Shown: positions 28,391 to 37,089 of the stretch, piece after piece
Position numbering within the stretch: position 1 is the stretch's first letter
Layout of the letters: each line of letters starts with the position of its first letter
Assembly (NCBI GenBank): GCA_008923315.1
Contig: WBSF01000008.1
Location: 62,001 to 126,000 of the forward strand
Direction of reading: 5' to 3'
Origin: Betaproteobacteria bacterium SCN1
GTDB lineage: Bacteria > Pseudomonadota > Gammaproteobacteria > Burkholderiales > Thiobacillaceae
Length of the DNA: 64,000 bases
Position numbers and translations under genes: made by a program
The notes under the pieces: model-generated
Seen by the model: only the letters and a program-made list of their open reading frames with translations
The model's database searches: none
What the model was told of the DNA's origin: nothing

Positions 28391-28419
28391 AGTATAAGGG
28401 ATCGGGGCACGCCTGTAAA
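28391..28419 (-). promoter_or_regulatory. Sigma70 promoter of the gpsA-ggpS-glpKD cluster
   Basis: On the minus strand TTTACA (28419-28414), a 17-bp spacer and TATACT (28396-28391) each match the consensus at 5 of 6 positions with ideal spacing. It points toward gpsA. Confidence 0.65.
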
Positions 28420-28497
28420 ACGTGCCGCCGCCGGCGTGCCGCCGTGCGAAGCGATGTGGACGGCGTTTACGGGCGCGGGCGGGACGGGTGGGAGAGC

Positions 28498-30567
28498 TTA
28501 TTTCTGCCGGGCGTACAGTGCGAGCAGTTCGGCCTGCGCGCAGTAGGGCTGGGCCCGCCGGCTCGTCTTGCGGCGAAAGCCGCCGTCGGCCTGCATTTCC
28601 CAGGCCTGAGCGTTGTCGCGCAGGTAGGGCTTGAGGCCCTCGGCGATGACGCGTTTTCTCAGCTTGGGATTGAGGACAGGGAAGCAGGTTTCGATGCGGC
28701 GGAAGAAGTTGCGGTCCATCCAGTCGGCGGACGAGAGATAGACGAGTTCTTCGCCGCCGGTGTTCCGGAAATAGAAGATGCGGGTATGTTCGAGAAAGCG
28801 ACCGACGATGGAGCGCACGCGGATATTGTCCGACAGGCCGGCGATGCCGGGCTTGAGCGCACACACGCCGCGCACGACGAGGTCGATCTTCACGCCCGCC
28901 TGGCTGGCGGCGTAGAGCGCGGCGATGACGTTGGGCTCGAGCAGCGCGTTCATCTTGGCGACGATGGCGGCCGGTTTGCCGGTGCGGGCATTGTCGGCCT
29001 CGCGTTCGATGGCGGCGACGATCTCGCCGTGCAGGGTGAAGGGCGACTGCCACAGCCGCTTCATCTTGCCGGCCTTGCCCAGGCCGGTGATCTGGGTGAA
29101 AAGCTGGCCCACGTCCTGCGTGAGTTCCTCGTTGCAGGTCAGCAGGCCGAAGTCGGTGTAGAGCCGCGCGGTGCGCGCGTGGTAGTTGCCGGTGCCCAGG
29201 TGGGCGTAGCGCTTCAGCGCGCCGTCCTCGCGGCGGATGACGAGCGCGAGCTTGGCGTGGGTCTTGTGGCCGACCACGCCGTAGACTACATGGGCGCCGA
29301 CCTGCTCCAGACGCTGTGCCCAGTTGATGTTGGTGTCCTCGTCGAAGCGCGCCAGCAGTTCGACGACGACGGTGACTTCCTTGCCGGACTGGGCGGCGCG
29401 GATCAGCGCCTGCATGAGCTGGGAGTCGGTGCCGGTGCGGTACACGGTCTGCCGGATGGCGACGACGTTGGGGTCGGCCGCGGCCTGCTCGATGAAATCG
29501 ATCACCGGCTGGAAGGACTCGAACGGATGGTGCAGCAGGATGTCGCCCTTCCTGATCTGGTCGAAGATGTCTTCCTTGTGGGCGAGCCGCGCGGGCAGGG
29601 CGGGCACGAAAGGCGAGAACTTGAGGTCGGGGCGGTCGACCCAGTCGGGTACCTGCATCAGGCGCACCAGGTTCACCGGGCCGTGCACCTGGTAGAGCGC
29701 GTCGCGGTCGAGTTCGAACTGTTCGAGCAGGAAGTTGGCCATCGACTCGGAACAGTTGTCGGCGACTTCCAGGCGCACGGCGGCGCCGAAATGGCGCTGC
29801 GGCAGTTCGCCGGCCAGGGTTTCGCGCAGGTTCTTGTTTTCCTCGTCGTCGACGAAGAGGTCGGAGTTGCGGGTGACGCGGAACTGGTAGCAGCCCGCCA
29901 CCGTCATGCCGGCGAACAGTTCGCCGACGTGGGCGTGCAGGATGGACGACAGGAAGACGAAGCCGTATTCGACGCCGGCGATGGCCTCCGGCATGCGGAT
30001 CACGCGCGGCAGCGCGCGCGGCGCCTGCACCACGGCAGCGCCCGAATTGCGGCCGAAGGCATCGCGGCCGGACAGCTCGACCGCGAAATTGAGGCTCTTG
30101 TTGAGCACGCGCGGGAAGGGATGCGAAGGGTCGAGCCCCACCGGCGTCAGCACCGGCATCAGTTCGCGATGGAAGTAGTCGCGTATCCAGGCTGCCTGGG
30201 CATCGGTCCAGTGGGTGCGGCGCAGGAAATGAATGCCGTATTCCGCCAGCGCGGGAATGACCTCGTCGTTCAGCAGCTCGTACTGCCGCGCCACCAGCGC
30301 GTGCGCCGTGTCGGAGACGGCACGGTACTGCTGCCTCGGCGTCATGCCGTCGGGCGAGTGCTGGGTGGAGTGCGCACGAATCTGTTCCTGCAGGCCGGCG
30401 ACGCGCACTTCGAAGAATTCGTCCATGTTGGACGACACGATGCAGAGGAATTTCAGCCGTTCCAGCAGCGGCATGCCGGCATCCTCGGCCTGCGCGAGCA
30501 CGCGTTTCTGGAAGGCGAGGATGCCGAGTTCGCGGTTGATGAGGGTATCGGGACTGGGAAGGCTCAT
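28498..30567 (-). CDS. ppk1: Polyphosphate kinase 1
   Basis: Builds inorganic polyphosphate from ATP (689 residues). It has the N-terminal LINRELGILAFQKRVL, NMDEFFEVRVAG, AIRQTVYRTGTDS and the autophosphorylated-histidine motif VGHKTHAKLALVIRRE. A second HKD-like site lies in HLGTGNYHARTARLYTD. A PhoB-type box and a TATGAT -10 element lie in the 63-bp gap to the divergent CYTH-CHAD gene, so induction by phosphate limitation is expected. There is no strong ribosome-binding site at the ATG. Confidence 0.96.
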   Translation of the reverse strand: MSLPSPDTLINRELGILAFQKRVLAQAEDAGMPLLERLKFLCIVSSNMDEFFEVRVAGLQEQIRAHSTQHSPDGMTPRQQYRAVSDTAHALVARQYELLNDEVIPALAEYGIHFLRRTHWTDAQAAWIRDYFHRELMPVLTPVGLDPSHPFPRVLNKSLNFAVELSGRDAFGRNSGAAVVQAPRALPRVIRMPEAIAGVEYGFVFLSSILHAHVGELFAGMTVAGCYQFRVTRNSDLFVDDEENKNLRETLAGELPQRHFGAAVRLEVADNCSESMANFLLEQFELDRDALYQVHGPVNLVRLMQVPDWVDRPDLKFSPFVPALPARLAHKEDIFDQIRKGDILLHHPFESFQPVIDFIEQAAADPNVVAIRQTVYRTGTDSQLMQALIRAAQSGKEVTVVVELLARFDEDTNINWAQRLEQVGAHVVYGVVGHKTHAKLALVIRREDGALKRYAHLGTGNYHARTARLYTDFGLLTCNEELTQDVGQLFTQITGLGKAGKMKRLWQSPFTLHGEIVAAIEREADNARTGKPAAIVAKMNALLEPNVIAALYAASQAGVKIDLVVRGVCALKPGIAGLSDNIRVRSIVGRFLEHTRIFYFRNTGGEELVYLSSADWMDRNFFRRIETCFPVLNPKLRKRVIAEGLKPYLRDNAQAWEMQADGGFRRKTSRRAQPYCAQAELLALYARQK

Positions 30568-30592
30568 GATCTAGTATCGGGTGTGCCGCGCC

Positions 30593-30598
30593 ATCATA
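30593..30598 (-). promoter_or_regulatory. -10 element of ppk1
   Basis: TATGAT on the minus strand lies 17 bases beyond the Pho box and about 25 bases before the ppk1 start. No good -35 hexamer is present, as expected for a PhoB-activated promoter. Confidence 0.5.
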
Positions 30599-30619
30599 AG
30601 CGCAGGTCTTGACGCAAAT

Positions 30620-30637
30620 GTGACAGATATATGACAA
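30620..30637 (-). promoter_or_regulatory. Pho box (PhoB site) for ppk1
   Basis: The minus strand reads TTGTCATATATCTGTCAC, matching the 18-bp Pho-box consensus (CTGTCATA-W-A-W-CTGTCAY) at all but the first base. Two TGTCA repeats are 11 bp apart and a weaker third CGTCA follows at the same period. The box overlaps the start codon of the divergent CYTH-CHAD gene. Confidence 0.78.
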
Positions 30638-32142
30638 CTTCGCTCCCGCAGGAAGTCGAACTCAAGCTCGCCCTGCCATCCGACCGGGTGGACGCCTTTC
30701 TCGCGCGCATGGCGCGCCGGCGGACGCAGCCCGGGAAACACGTTCTGCACACCCGCTATTACGACACCCCGGATTTCGAGCTGGGCGCGGCGGGTATCGC
30801 ATTGCGGGTCCGGCGGGCGGGCCGGCGCTGGCTGCAAACGCTGAAAACGGAAGGCGAGCGCCAGGGCGGGCTGTCGCGCCGGCTGGAATTCGAGATGGCG
30901 GTGGCGCGCGGCGCGCTGGACTGGTCGCGTTTTCCGGCCGAAGCCCTGGCCTACGTGCCGGCAGCCTGCCGCGAACGGCTGGTTCCGGTATTCGAAACGC
31001 GTTTCGAGCGTCTGGCCTGGACGCTGTCCGGGCGGGGCGGCGCGCGTATCGAGGTGGCGCTCGACCGGGGCGAGGTACGCGCGGGCGAAGCGGGCGAGCC
31101 GATCTGCGAGATCGAGCTGGAATTGAAGGCCGGGCGGCCCGATGCGCTGTTCGATCTCGCGATTTTCTGGGCGACGGATTTCGGCTGCCTGCCCAACGAC
31201 GAGAGCAAGGCCGCGCGCGGTGCCCGGCTGGCGCGCGGCGCCGGACCCGCGCCGACCCGCGCGGATGCGCCGGCGCTCGATCCGGCGGGCAGTGTGGAAG
31301 CGGCTTTCGCCGTCCTGTGCCGCGATGCGCTCGCGCAGGTCCAGGCCAATCTGCCCGGCGCTTTGGCCGGGGACGACCCGGAATACCTGCACCAGACGCG
31401 GGTGGCGTTGCGCCGTCTGCGCGCCACGCTGCGCGTGTTCCGGCCTGCCTGCGTGTTGCCGCCGGAATTGCTGGGCGGCCTGCGTGCGCTTGCGGATGCG
31501 CTCGGTCCGGTGCGCGACTGGGATGTGCTGTGCCTGGAAACCCTGCCCGCGATTGCGCCACACGCGCCCGATCCGGCCGAATGGCAGGCCGGCATGGCAG
31601 TGCTGGCGGCCCGGCGCGAGGCGGCGGCGGTGGCGATGCGCACGCAGGTGGCGATGGCACCGCCAGGCGTCTGGCTGCTGGCCTGCCAGCGCTGGCTGCT
31701 ACGGCGCGGCTGGCGGGATGTGCCCGAGGCACAGCGCAGGCTGCAATTGAGCCCATTGGCCGACCGGGCGCGTGCGGCCCTGCGCAAGGGCGACCGGCCG
31801 ATCCGGCATGCGGCGAAGCGTTTCGCGGTGTTGCCGGCCGAGGCGCGGCACCGGCTGCGGATACGCATCAAGCGGCAACGCTACGCGCTCGAAAGCCTGC
31901 TGGCCTGTTACCCCGGCCGGGCGCATGCGCGTTATCTGGCGACGCTGCGTGCAATGCAGAATGCGCTGGGACGGGTCAACGACGCCCGCGTGGCAACCGA
32001 ATTGCTGATGCCCGGGCGCGCCGCGCTGGGCGGAATGGGCATGTTCGCCCTCGGCTGGCTGGCATCGCGCGAAGCGGAACCGGAGGTGGGGGAAAATGCA
32101 AAGCATTTGAAAAATTTCGTCAAATCAGCCATTGACTGGTAG
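30631..32142 (+). CDS. CYTH-CHAD domain protein (probable inorganic triphosphatase)
   Basis: A 503-residue cytosolic protein. The N-terminal CYTH domain (residues of about 5-200) has the signature EVELKL and a series of Glu/Arg/Lys strands (RYYDTPDFEL, EIELELK) forming the triphosphate tunnel. The CHAD domain (about 225-490) is alpha-helical with conserved His/Arg (LHQTRVALRRLRATLRVF, HRLRIRIKRQRYALE) and binds polyphosphate in other bacteria. It hydrolyses triphosphate and may associate with polyphosphate granules, which fits its placement opposite ppk1. The start codon overlaps the Pho box and lacks a ribosome-binding site. Confidence 0.92.
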   Translation: MTTSLPQEVELKLALPSDRVDAFLARMARRRTQPGKHVLHTRYYDTPDFELGAAGIALRVRRAGRRWLQTLKTEGERQGGLSRRLEFEMAVARGALDWSRFPAEALAYVPAACRERLVPVFETRFERLAWTLSGRGGARIEVALDRGEVRAGEAGEPICEIELELKAGRPDALFDLAIFWATDFGCLPNDESKAARGARLARGAGPAPTRADAPALDPAGSVEAAFAVLCRDALAQVQANLPGALAGDDPEYLHQTRVALRRLRATLRVFRPACVLPPELLGGLRALADALGPVRDWDVLCLETLPAIAPHAPDPAEWQAGMAVLAARREAAAVAMRTQVAMAPPGVWLLACQRWLLRRGWRDVPEAQRRLQLSPLADRARAALRKGDRPIRHAAKRFAVLPAEARHRLRIRIKRQRYALESLLACYPGRAHARYLATLRAMQNALGRVNDARVATELLMPGRAALGGMGMFALGWLASREAEPEVGENAKHLKNFVKSAIDW

Positions 32143-32215
32143 ATTGCGGCTACGACCTACGGCGATTTGCACGCAAAATCCGCGTACACCCATGCAGACC
32201 GACTCCAAGTTGTCC

Positions 32216-32899
32216 ATGAAAATCGCGTTTCTCGAGGACGATGCCGCCTTTGCGGCGAACATCGTCGACTGGCTCGAACAGGCCGGGCACAGCGTGAGTT
32301 GGTTTCGATCGGGACGCGACTGCGTCCGCGCGCTGACCGACGAACGCTATGACCTCTGCCTGCTCGACTGGATGCTTCCCGACATGAGCGGCCCCGACGT
32401 GATGGCCAGCCTCAAGCTCAAGGGCGTTCAACCGCCGGTCATCTTCCTGACCGGCCGCGACGCCGAGGAGGACGTGGTGCAGGTCATCCAGGCCGGCGCC
32501 GACGATTACATCGTGAAACCGCCTTCGCGCAGCGTGCTGATCGCGCGCATTCACGCGGTGGCACGCCGCTGCTCGGCACAGATGCGGCCCGATCCGACCC
32601 AGGATTTCGGCAATCTGGTGGTCGATTTCGGGGCGCGCCGTTTCGAACTGGCGGGCGAGCCGGTCAAACTCACCGAAAAGGAAACCGAGCTCGCCCTGTA
32701 TTTCTTCGGCCGGGTCGGCATGCTGCTGCCGCGCGGCCATCTGATCCAGGTGGTCTGGGGGTCGAGCCCCGACATCGACACCCGCACGGTGGACGTGCAC
32801 GTCAGTCATCTGCGCGCCAAACTCAAGCTGGTGCCGGAAAACGGCTGGCGCCTGACATCGGTGTATCGCCAGGGATACCGGCTGGAGCGCGTGGAGTGA
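32216..32899 (+). CDS. OmpR/PhoB-type response regulator
   Basis: Two-component regulator (227 residues). The receiver domain has LEDD acidic residues, phosphoacceptor D51 in LCLLDWMLPDMSG, and the conserved lysine in DDYIVKPPSR. The C-terminal winged-helix domain has DTRTVDVHVSHLRAKLKL. The start at 32216 places the usual MKI..LEDD at the N-terminus; an ATG 24 bp upstream (32192) is in frame and neither has a clear ribosome-binding site. Its stop overlaps the next gene by 4 bp. Partner kinase: the CHASE2 kinase two genes downstream. Confidence 0.92.
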   Translation: MKIAFLEDDAAFAANIVDWLEQAGHSVSWFRSGRDCVRALTDERYDLCLLDWMLPDMSGPDVMASLKLKGVQPPVIFLTGRDAEEDVVQVIQAGADDYIVKPPSRSVLIARIHAVARRCSAQMRPDPTQDFGNLVVDFGARRFELAGEPVKLTEKETELALYFFGRVGMLLPRGHLIQVVWGSSPDIDTRTVDVHVSHLRAKLKLVPENGWRLTSVYRQGYRLERVE

Positions 32900-34536
32900 G
32901 ATACGCCTGGCACGGCCTGACGGCCCTGTGCCTGCTGATGGCCGTGCCGACCGTGTCTGCCGGGCCTGTCACGCCTGCCGATACGGCCTTGCCGGAATGG
33001 CGTTACACGCTGCGTCCGGGCGATACCCTGATCGGTCTCTGCCAGCGCTACCTCGTCCGTCCGGGAGACTGGCCCCGGGTGCAGCGTCTGAACCGCATTG
33101 CCGATCCCTACCGCCTGGTTCCCGGCAGCACCCTGCGCATTCCGCTGGCCTGGCTGAAGCAGACCCCGGCGCCGGCCACGGTGGTGGCGGTCTCGGGCCG
33201 TGCGACGGTGACGCTTCCGGGTGAAACGGAGCGGGCGGTGCGGTCGGGCGAACCGCTGCATGCCGGCGCGCAGCTCGCCACGGCGGGCGACAGTAGCGTC
33301 ACCCTTCGTTTCGCCGACGGCTCCACGCTGATCCTGCAACCCAATACGCAGCTCGCACTGGATACCGTGAGCGTGTACGCGGGCGGCGGCATGGCCGATA
33401 CCCGGTTGCGGCTGCAGCAGGGCCGTGCCGAGGTGAGCGCCAATCCGCGCCGGGCGCCGGGCAGCCGCCTGCAGATCATCACGCCCTCGGCCGTGGCGGC
33501 GGTGCGCGGGACGCATTTCCGGGTCGGCGCGGACCCGGGCGTGACGCGGGAAGAAACGCTGGAAGGCCGGGTCGCGTTCGACGCCGCGGGGCATTCGGTC
33601 GCAGTCGAGGCCGGCAGGGGTACGCTGGCCGAAAAGGGCAGGCCGCCGCAATCGCCGGTGGCCCTCTTGCCGGCACCGGATCTGTCCGCATTGCCAAGCC
33701 GGCTCGACGCGTTGCCGCTGGCCTTCGATTTGCCCGTGTCGCCGGGCGCGATGCGCTGGATCGGCCAGATTGCGCCCGATGCGCATTTCGAACAGGTGCT
33801 GCTGGAACGGGAAAGCGACACGCCCCGTCTGCGTTTTGCCGATCTGCCGGACGGCGATTACGTGCTGCGGGTGCGCGCGACCGACGGCCATGGCCTGCAG
33901 GGGCGCGATGCGCTGCATGCCTTCAGCGTGGATGCGCGGCCTTTTCCGCCCTTGTCCACCGGGCCCGGGAAGCGTGTGCGTCAGGCGACTCCCGTACTGC
34001 AGTGGAGCGCGGTGGTAGGCAGCGATGCCTACCGGCTGCAGCTTGCGCGCGCGGCGGATTTTGCCGCGCCGCTGGCGGATGAACGGTCCACGGCCACACA
34101 GTGGAAAGTCCCGCAGCCGCTCGATCCGGGCGATTACTACTGGCGTGTGGCGAGCGTGGCGGACGGGGATGCCGGACCGTTCTCGGTGCCGCAGCATTTC
34201 GTCTACGATCCCTTGCCCGGCGCACCGGCGATCGGCGATGCCGCGCCGGTGTTTGCCGATGGAGCGCTCGCCTTGACCCTGCCGCCGCCCCCGGCCGGCC
34301 TGCGCTACGAGTTGCAGCTCGCGTCCGATACCGGACAGACCCGCGTGCTGTGGCAGGGCGAAAGCCGGGACGGCGCGATGCGCGCCGCACCGGTCGCGGC
34401 GGAGCCGGTCTATCTGGCGGCGCGGCTGGTCGAGGCCGACGGAACCGCCGGACCGTTCGCAGTGCGGCGGCTGGACCCGCCGCCGCCTTCGCGCTGGCCG
34501 CTGCTGCTTCTGCTGGTGCCGTTCCTGGTGCCCTGA
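32896..34536 (+). CDS. Exported LysM-FecR domain protein
   Basis: A 546-residue secreted or periplasmic protein: signal peptide (residues 1-22, ending VSAG), LysM domain (about 35-85, YTLRPGDTLIGLCQRY) likely contacting peptidoglycan, FecR domain (about 95-240, with SVTLRFADGSTLILQPNTQL and AVRGTHFRVG), then fibronectin-like repeats (WRVASVADGDAGPFSVP) and a hydrophobic C-terminal helix LLLLLVPFLVP that may anchor it. The GTG start overlaps the response-regulator stop. Between regulator and kinase genes, it is probably an envelope sensor or target of that two-component system. Confidence 0.85.
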   Translation: MRYAWHGLTALCLLMAVPTVSAGPVTPADTALPEWRYTLRPGDTLIGLCQRYLVRPGDWPRVQRLNRIADPYRLVPGSTLRIPLAWLKQTPAPATVVAVSGRATVTLPGETERAVRSGEPLHAGAQLATAGDSSVTLRFADGSTLILQPNTQLALDTVSVYAGGGMADTRLRLQQGRAEVSANPRRAPGSRLQIITPSAVAAVRGTHFRVGADPGVTREETLEGRVAFDAAGHSVAVEAGRGTLAEKGRPPQSPVALLPAPDLSALPSRLDALPLAFDLPVSPGAMRWIGQIAPDAHFEQVLLERESDTPRLRFADLPDGDYVLRVRATDGHGLQGRDALHAFSVDARPFPPLSTGPGKRVRQATPVLQWSAVVGSDAYRLQLARAADFAAPLADERSTATQWKVPQPLDPGDYYWRVASVADGDAGPFSVPQHFVYDPLPGAPAIGDAAPVFADGALALTLPPPPAGLRYELQLASDTGQTRVLWQGESRDGAMRAAPVAAEPVYLAARLVEADGTAGPFAVRRLDPPPPSRWPLLLLLVPFLVP

Positions 34537-34560
34537 TTCCGGCACGGCGATCGGAGAAGC

Positions 34561-36468
34561 GTGCGCCTGATCTTCGGAGACCGTAGCTCATCCGCGCTGA
34601 TCCTGCTGGCGATCGCGCTGACCGTCACCGCCAGCGGCTTGCTGGGCCGGCTGGACAATCTGCTGTACGACCTGGGCCAGCGTCTGAATACGCACCCCGT
34701 GCCGCGGGATATCGTGCTCGTTGCCATCGACGAAAACAGCCTGTCGCAGATAGGACGCTGGCCATGGTCGCGCCGGCTGCATGCGGCGCTGATCGACCGC
34801 CTGAAGGCGGACGGAGCGAAGGTCATCGCGCTCGATATCGTGTTCGCCGAACCCGACACTGCCGACCAGCCGGCAGATGCACACCTCGCGGATGCGGTCG
34901 CGCGCGCGGGCAACGTGGTGCTGCCGGTGCTGCTGGAAAGCAGCCGCGTCAATGGCCAATTGCTGGAGACCCTGCCGCTGCCGCAACTGCTGGAGCATGC
35001 CGCCGGTCTTGGCCGCGTGCATGCGGAGCTGGATGCCGACGGTATCGCGCGCAGCGTCTATCTGTGGGAAGGCGTGGGTGCGCCGGTGTGGCCGCATTTT
35101 GCACAGGCCACGCTGAAAGTGGCCGGACGTGTGCCGCCCGCACTGGCCGGGCAACCGCCGGCCGGCGCCGAAGTGCGGCCGTTCGCACTGGTGCGGGCCA
35201 CCCAGCGGCGCATCGGTTTCCTCGGGCCGCCGGGGCATGTGCGCACACTGTCCTATGCGCAGGTGCTGACCGGCGATTTCGCGCCCGGCACGTTTCGCGA
35301 TCGCATCGTACTGGTGGGCGCCACCGCCGCCGGCATGGGCGATCTGCTGCCGACGCCGGTTTCGGGTCTGGCGGCGCCGATGTCCGGTGTGGAATTCAAC
35401 GCCAACGTGGTGGATGCGATGCGTGCCGGCCGCCTGATCCGCGAGGTGCCGCTGCCGTGGGCGCTGCCGCTCGCCGGCGCGCTCGCGCTGGTGCCGCTGC
35501 TCTGGTTGCCACGGCTGAATCCGCTGGGCGGGTTGCTGGCAAGCCTGGCCTGGTTTGCGGGCGTTGCGCTCGGTGCGGCGAGCCTGCCGGTCTGGGCGGG
35601 CTTCTGGATGCCGGTGACGGGCAGTCTGCTGGCAATTCTGCTGGCGTACCCGGTCTGGAGCTGGCGACGGCTGGAGTCTGCCGGACGTTTTCTCGACCAC
35701 GAACTGAAGCGCCTGCGGCAGGCGCTCGGTCCGGCCGACACACGCGCACCGCGCGGCCGGGCCGCGGATCCCTTCCAGTCGCGCATCCGCGAGGTGCAGG
35801 CAGCGGCACACCGCCTGCGGCATCTGCAGGAGGAACGGCGCGAGACACTGGCCTTCATTTCGCACGATATCCGCGCACCGCTGGCATCGGCCCTGATGCA
35901 GCTCGACGAATTGCCGCCCGACGCGCAGACGCGGCTGCGCGAGCCGCTCACGCGCAGTGTCGGACTGGCCGAAGCCTTTCTGCGCACTTCGCGTGCGGAG
36001 ATGCTCGACACCGCACGTTTCGAGGCGCTCGACTTTGCCGGCCTGACGCACCAGGCCATCGACGACGCTTTCGTCGAGGCGCGCGCGCAGTCGGTCGAAC
36101 TGGTGCGTGCACTGCCGGTCGACCCTGTCTGGGTCAAGGGGGATTTCGACTTGCTGCACCGCGCAATCCTGAACCTGATCCTGAACGCCGTTCGCCACGC
36201 CCCATCGGCAAGCCGGGTCGAAGTGACGCTGGAGGCCGGTGCGGGGAGCGCGGTCGCCAGCATCGTCGATCACGGGCCGGGGGTTCCAGCCGACGCGCTG
36301 CCGAAGCTTTTCCAGCGGTTTTCAGGCAGGGCGGGAGAGGGCGGTACGGGGCTCGGTCTGTATTTCGTGCGCACGGTTGCCGAAAAGCACGGCGGCACGG
36401 TCACGGTGGAGAGCGTACCGAACAAGATCACGCGTTTCGTGCTCAGCCTGCCGCTGGCGCTTCACTGA
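34561..36468 (+). CDS. CHASE2-domain sensor histidine kinase
   Basis: Membrane kinase (635 residues). An N-terminal hydrophobic segment precedes a large extracytoplasmic CHASE2 domain (about 35-300, with VLVAIDENSLSQIGRWPW and GTFRDRIVLVGATAAGMGD), then two or three membrane helices (about 295-370). The cytoplasmic kinase core has an H-box FISHDIRAP with H435, N-box NLILNAVRHA, and G-boxes IVDHGPGVP and GGTGLGLYFV. GTG start. The signal is unknown. It should phosphorylate the regulator two genes upstream, with the LysM-FecR protein between them. Confidence 0.92.
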   Translation: MRLIFGDRSSSALILLAIALTVTASGLLGRLDNLLYDLGQRLNTHPVPRDIVLVAIDENSLSQIGRWPWSRRLHAALIDRLKADGAKVIALDIVFAEPDTADQPADAHLADAVARAGNVVLPVLLESSRVNGQLLETLPLPQLLEHAAGLGRVHAELDADGIARSVYLWEGVGAPVWPHFAQATLKVAGRVPPALAGQPPAGAEVRPFALVRATQRRIGFLGPPGHVRTLSYAQVLTGDFAPGTFRDRIVLVGATAAGMGDLLPTPVSGLAAPMSGVEFNANVVDAMRAGRLIREVPLPWALPLAGALALVPLLWLPRLNPLGGLLASLAWFAGVALGAASLPVWAGFWMPVTGSLLAILLAYPVWSWRRLESAGRFLDHELKRLRQALGPADTRAPRGRAADPFQSRIREVQAAAHRLRHLQEERRETLAFISHDIRAPLASALMQLDELPPDAQTRLREPLTRSVGLAEAFLRTSRAEMLDTARFEALDFAGLTHQAIDDAFVEARAQSVELVRALPVDPVWVKGDFDLLHRAILNLILNAVRHAPSASRVEVTLEAGAGSAVASIVDHGPGVPADALPKLFQRFSGRAGEGGTGLGLYFVRTVAEKHGGTVTVESVPNKITRFVLSLPLALH

Positions 36469-36527
36469 AGCGTCATCAAGTTCGCCGTGCCGCGCGGCAC
36501 AATGACGGCAAACCGGAGAGACATACG

Positions 36528-36980
36528 ATGGAGCTGATTCTGTGGCGGCATGCGGAGGCCGAGGAAGGTCCGCACGATCTCGAACGCGCATTGACAGGAC
36601 GAGGTCGCAAGCAGGCGGCACGCATGGCCGACTGGCTGACCCCGCGCCTGCCGCCCGATATCCGCATTCTGGCGAGTCCGGCTGTACGGACCCGCCAGAC
36701 CGCGCAGGCGCTGGGTCGCGACTACGCAGTCGAACCGGCACTGGCGCCTGGCGCCACGGCCGCGGCGGTTCTGGCGGCGGCCGGCTGGCCGGAGGCCGCG
36801 CATCCGGTCCTGGTCGTTGGCCATCAGCCCACCCTGGGCCGGATCGCGGCCCGCCTGCTGGCGGGCACGGAGGGCGACGTGTCGGTGAAGAAAGCGGGTG
36901 TGTGGTGGTTTCAGTGCCGGATGCGGAACGACGAGTTGCAAGTCGTGCTGCGTGCAGTGGCGGGGCCCGACTACGCCTGA
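36528..36980 (+). CDS. sixA: SixA-like phosphohistidine phosphatase
   Basis: Histidine phosphatase of 150 residues with the RHG signature variant LILWRHAEAEEGPHD at the N-terminus and a second His in VVGHQPTLGR. SixA removes phosphate from HPt/His residues of phosphorelays. It lies 59 bp downstream of the CHASE2 kinase, so it may damp this pathway, though SixA proteins can also act on the nitrogen PTS. A GGAGAG site precedes the ATG. Confidence 0.9.
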   Translation: MELILWRHAEAEEGPHDLERALTGRGRKQAARMADWLTPRLPPDIRILASPAVRTRQTAQALGRDYAVEPALAPGATAAAVLAAAGWPEAAHPVLVVGHQPTLGRIAARLLAGTEGDVSVKKAGVWWFQCRMRNDELQVVLRAVAGPDYA

Positions 36981-37089
36981 GCGAATGCGCCGCGAAGCCC
37001 CGCGATCACCGGCGCGGCATATATAATTCCGGCGTGATCACGCTATCCATCAACCGGCTGCGCGCACCGGCCATGCGGAGGCATTTTTC

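Noticed and set aside
28352-30637. Long open frames in other phases over ppk1 (761 and 722 codons)
   Set aside because: Ppk1 with all its motifs occupies 28498-30567. The alternatives have no recognisable motifs.
37022-37027. TATAAT upstream of fliF as a promoter
   Set aside because: The -10 is perfect, but no acceptable -35, FliA or sigma54 partner is at the right distance.
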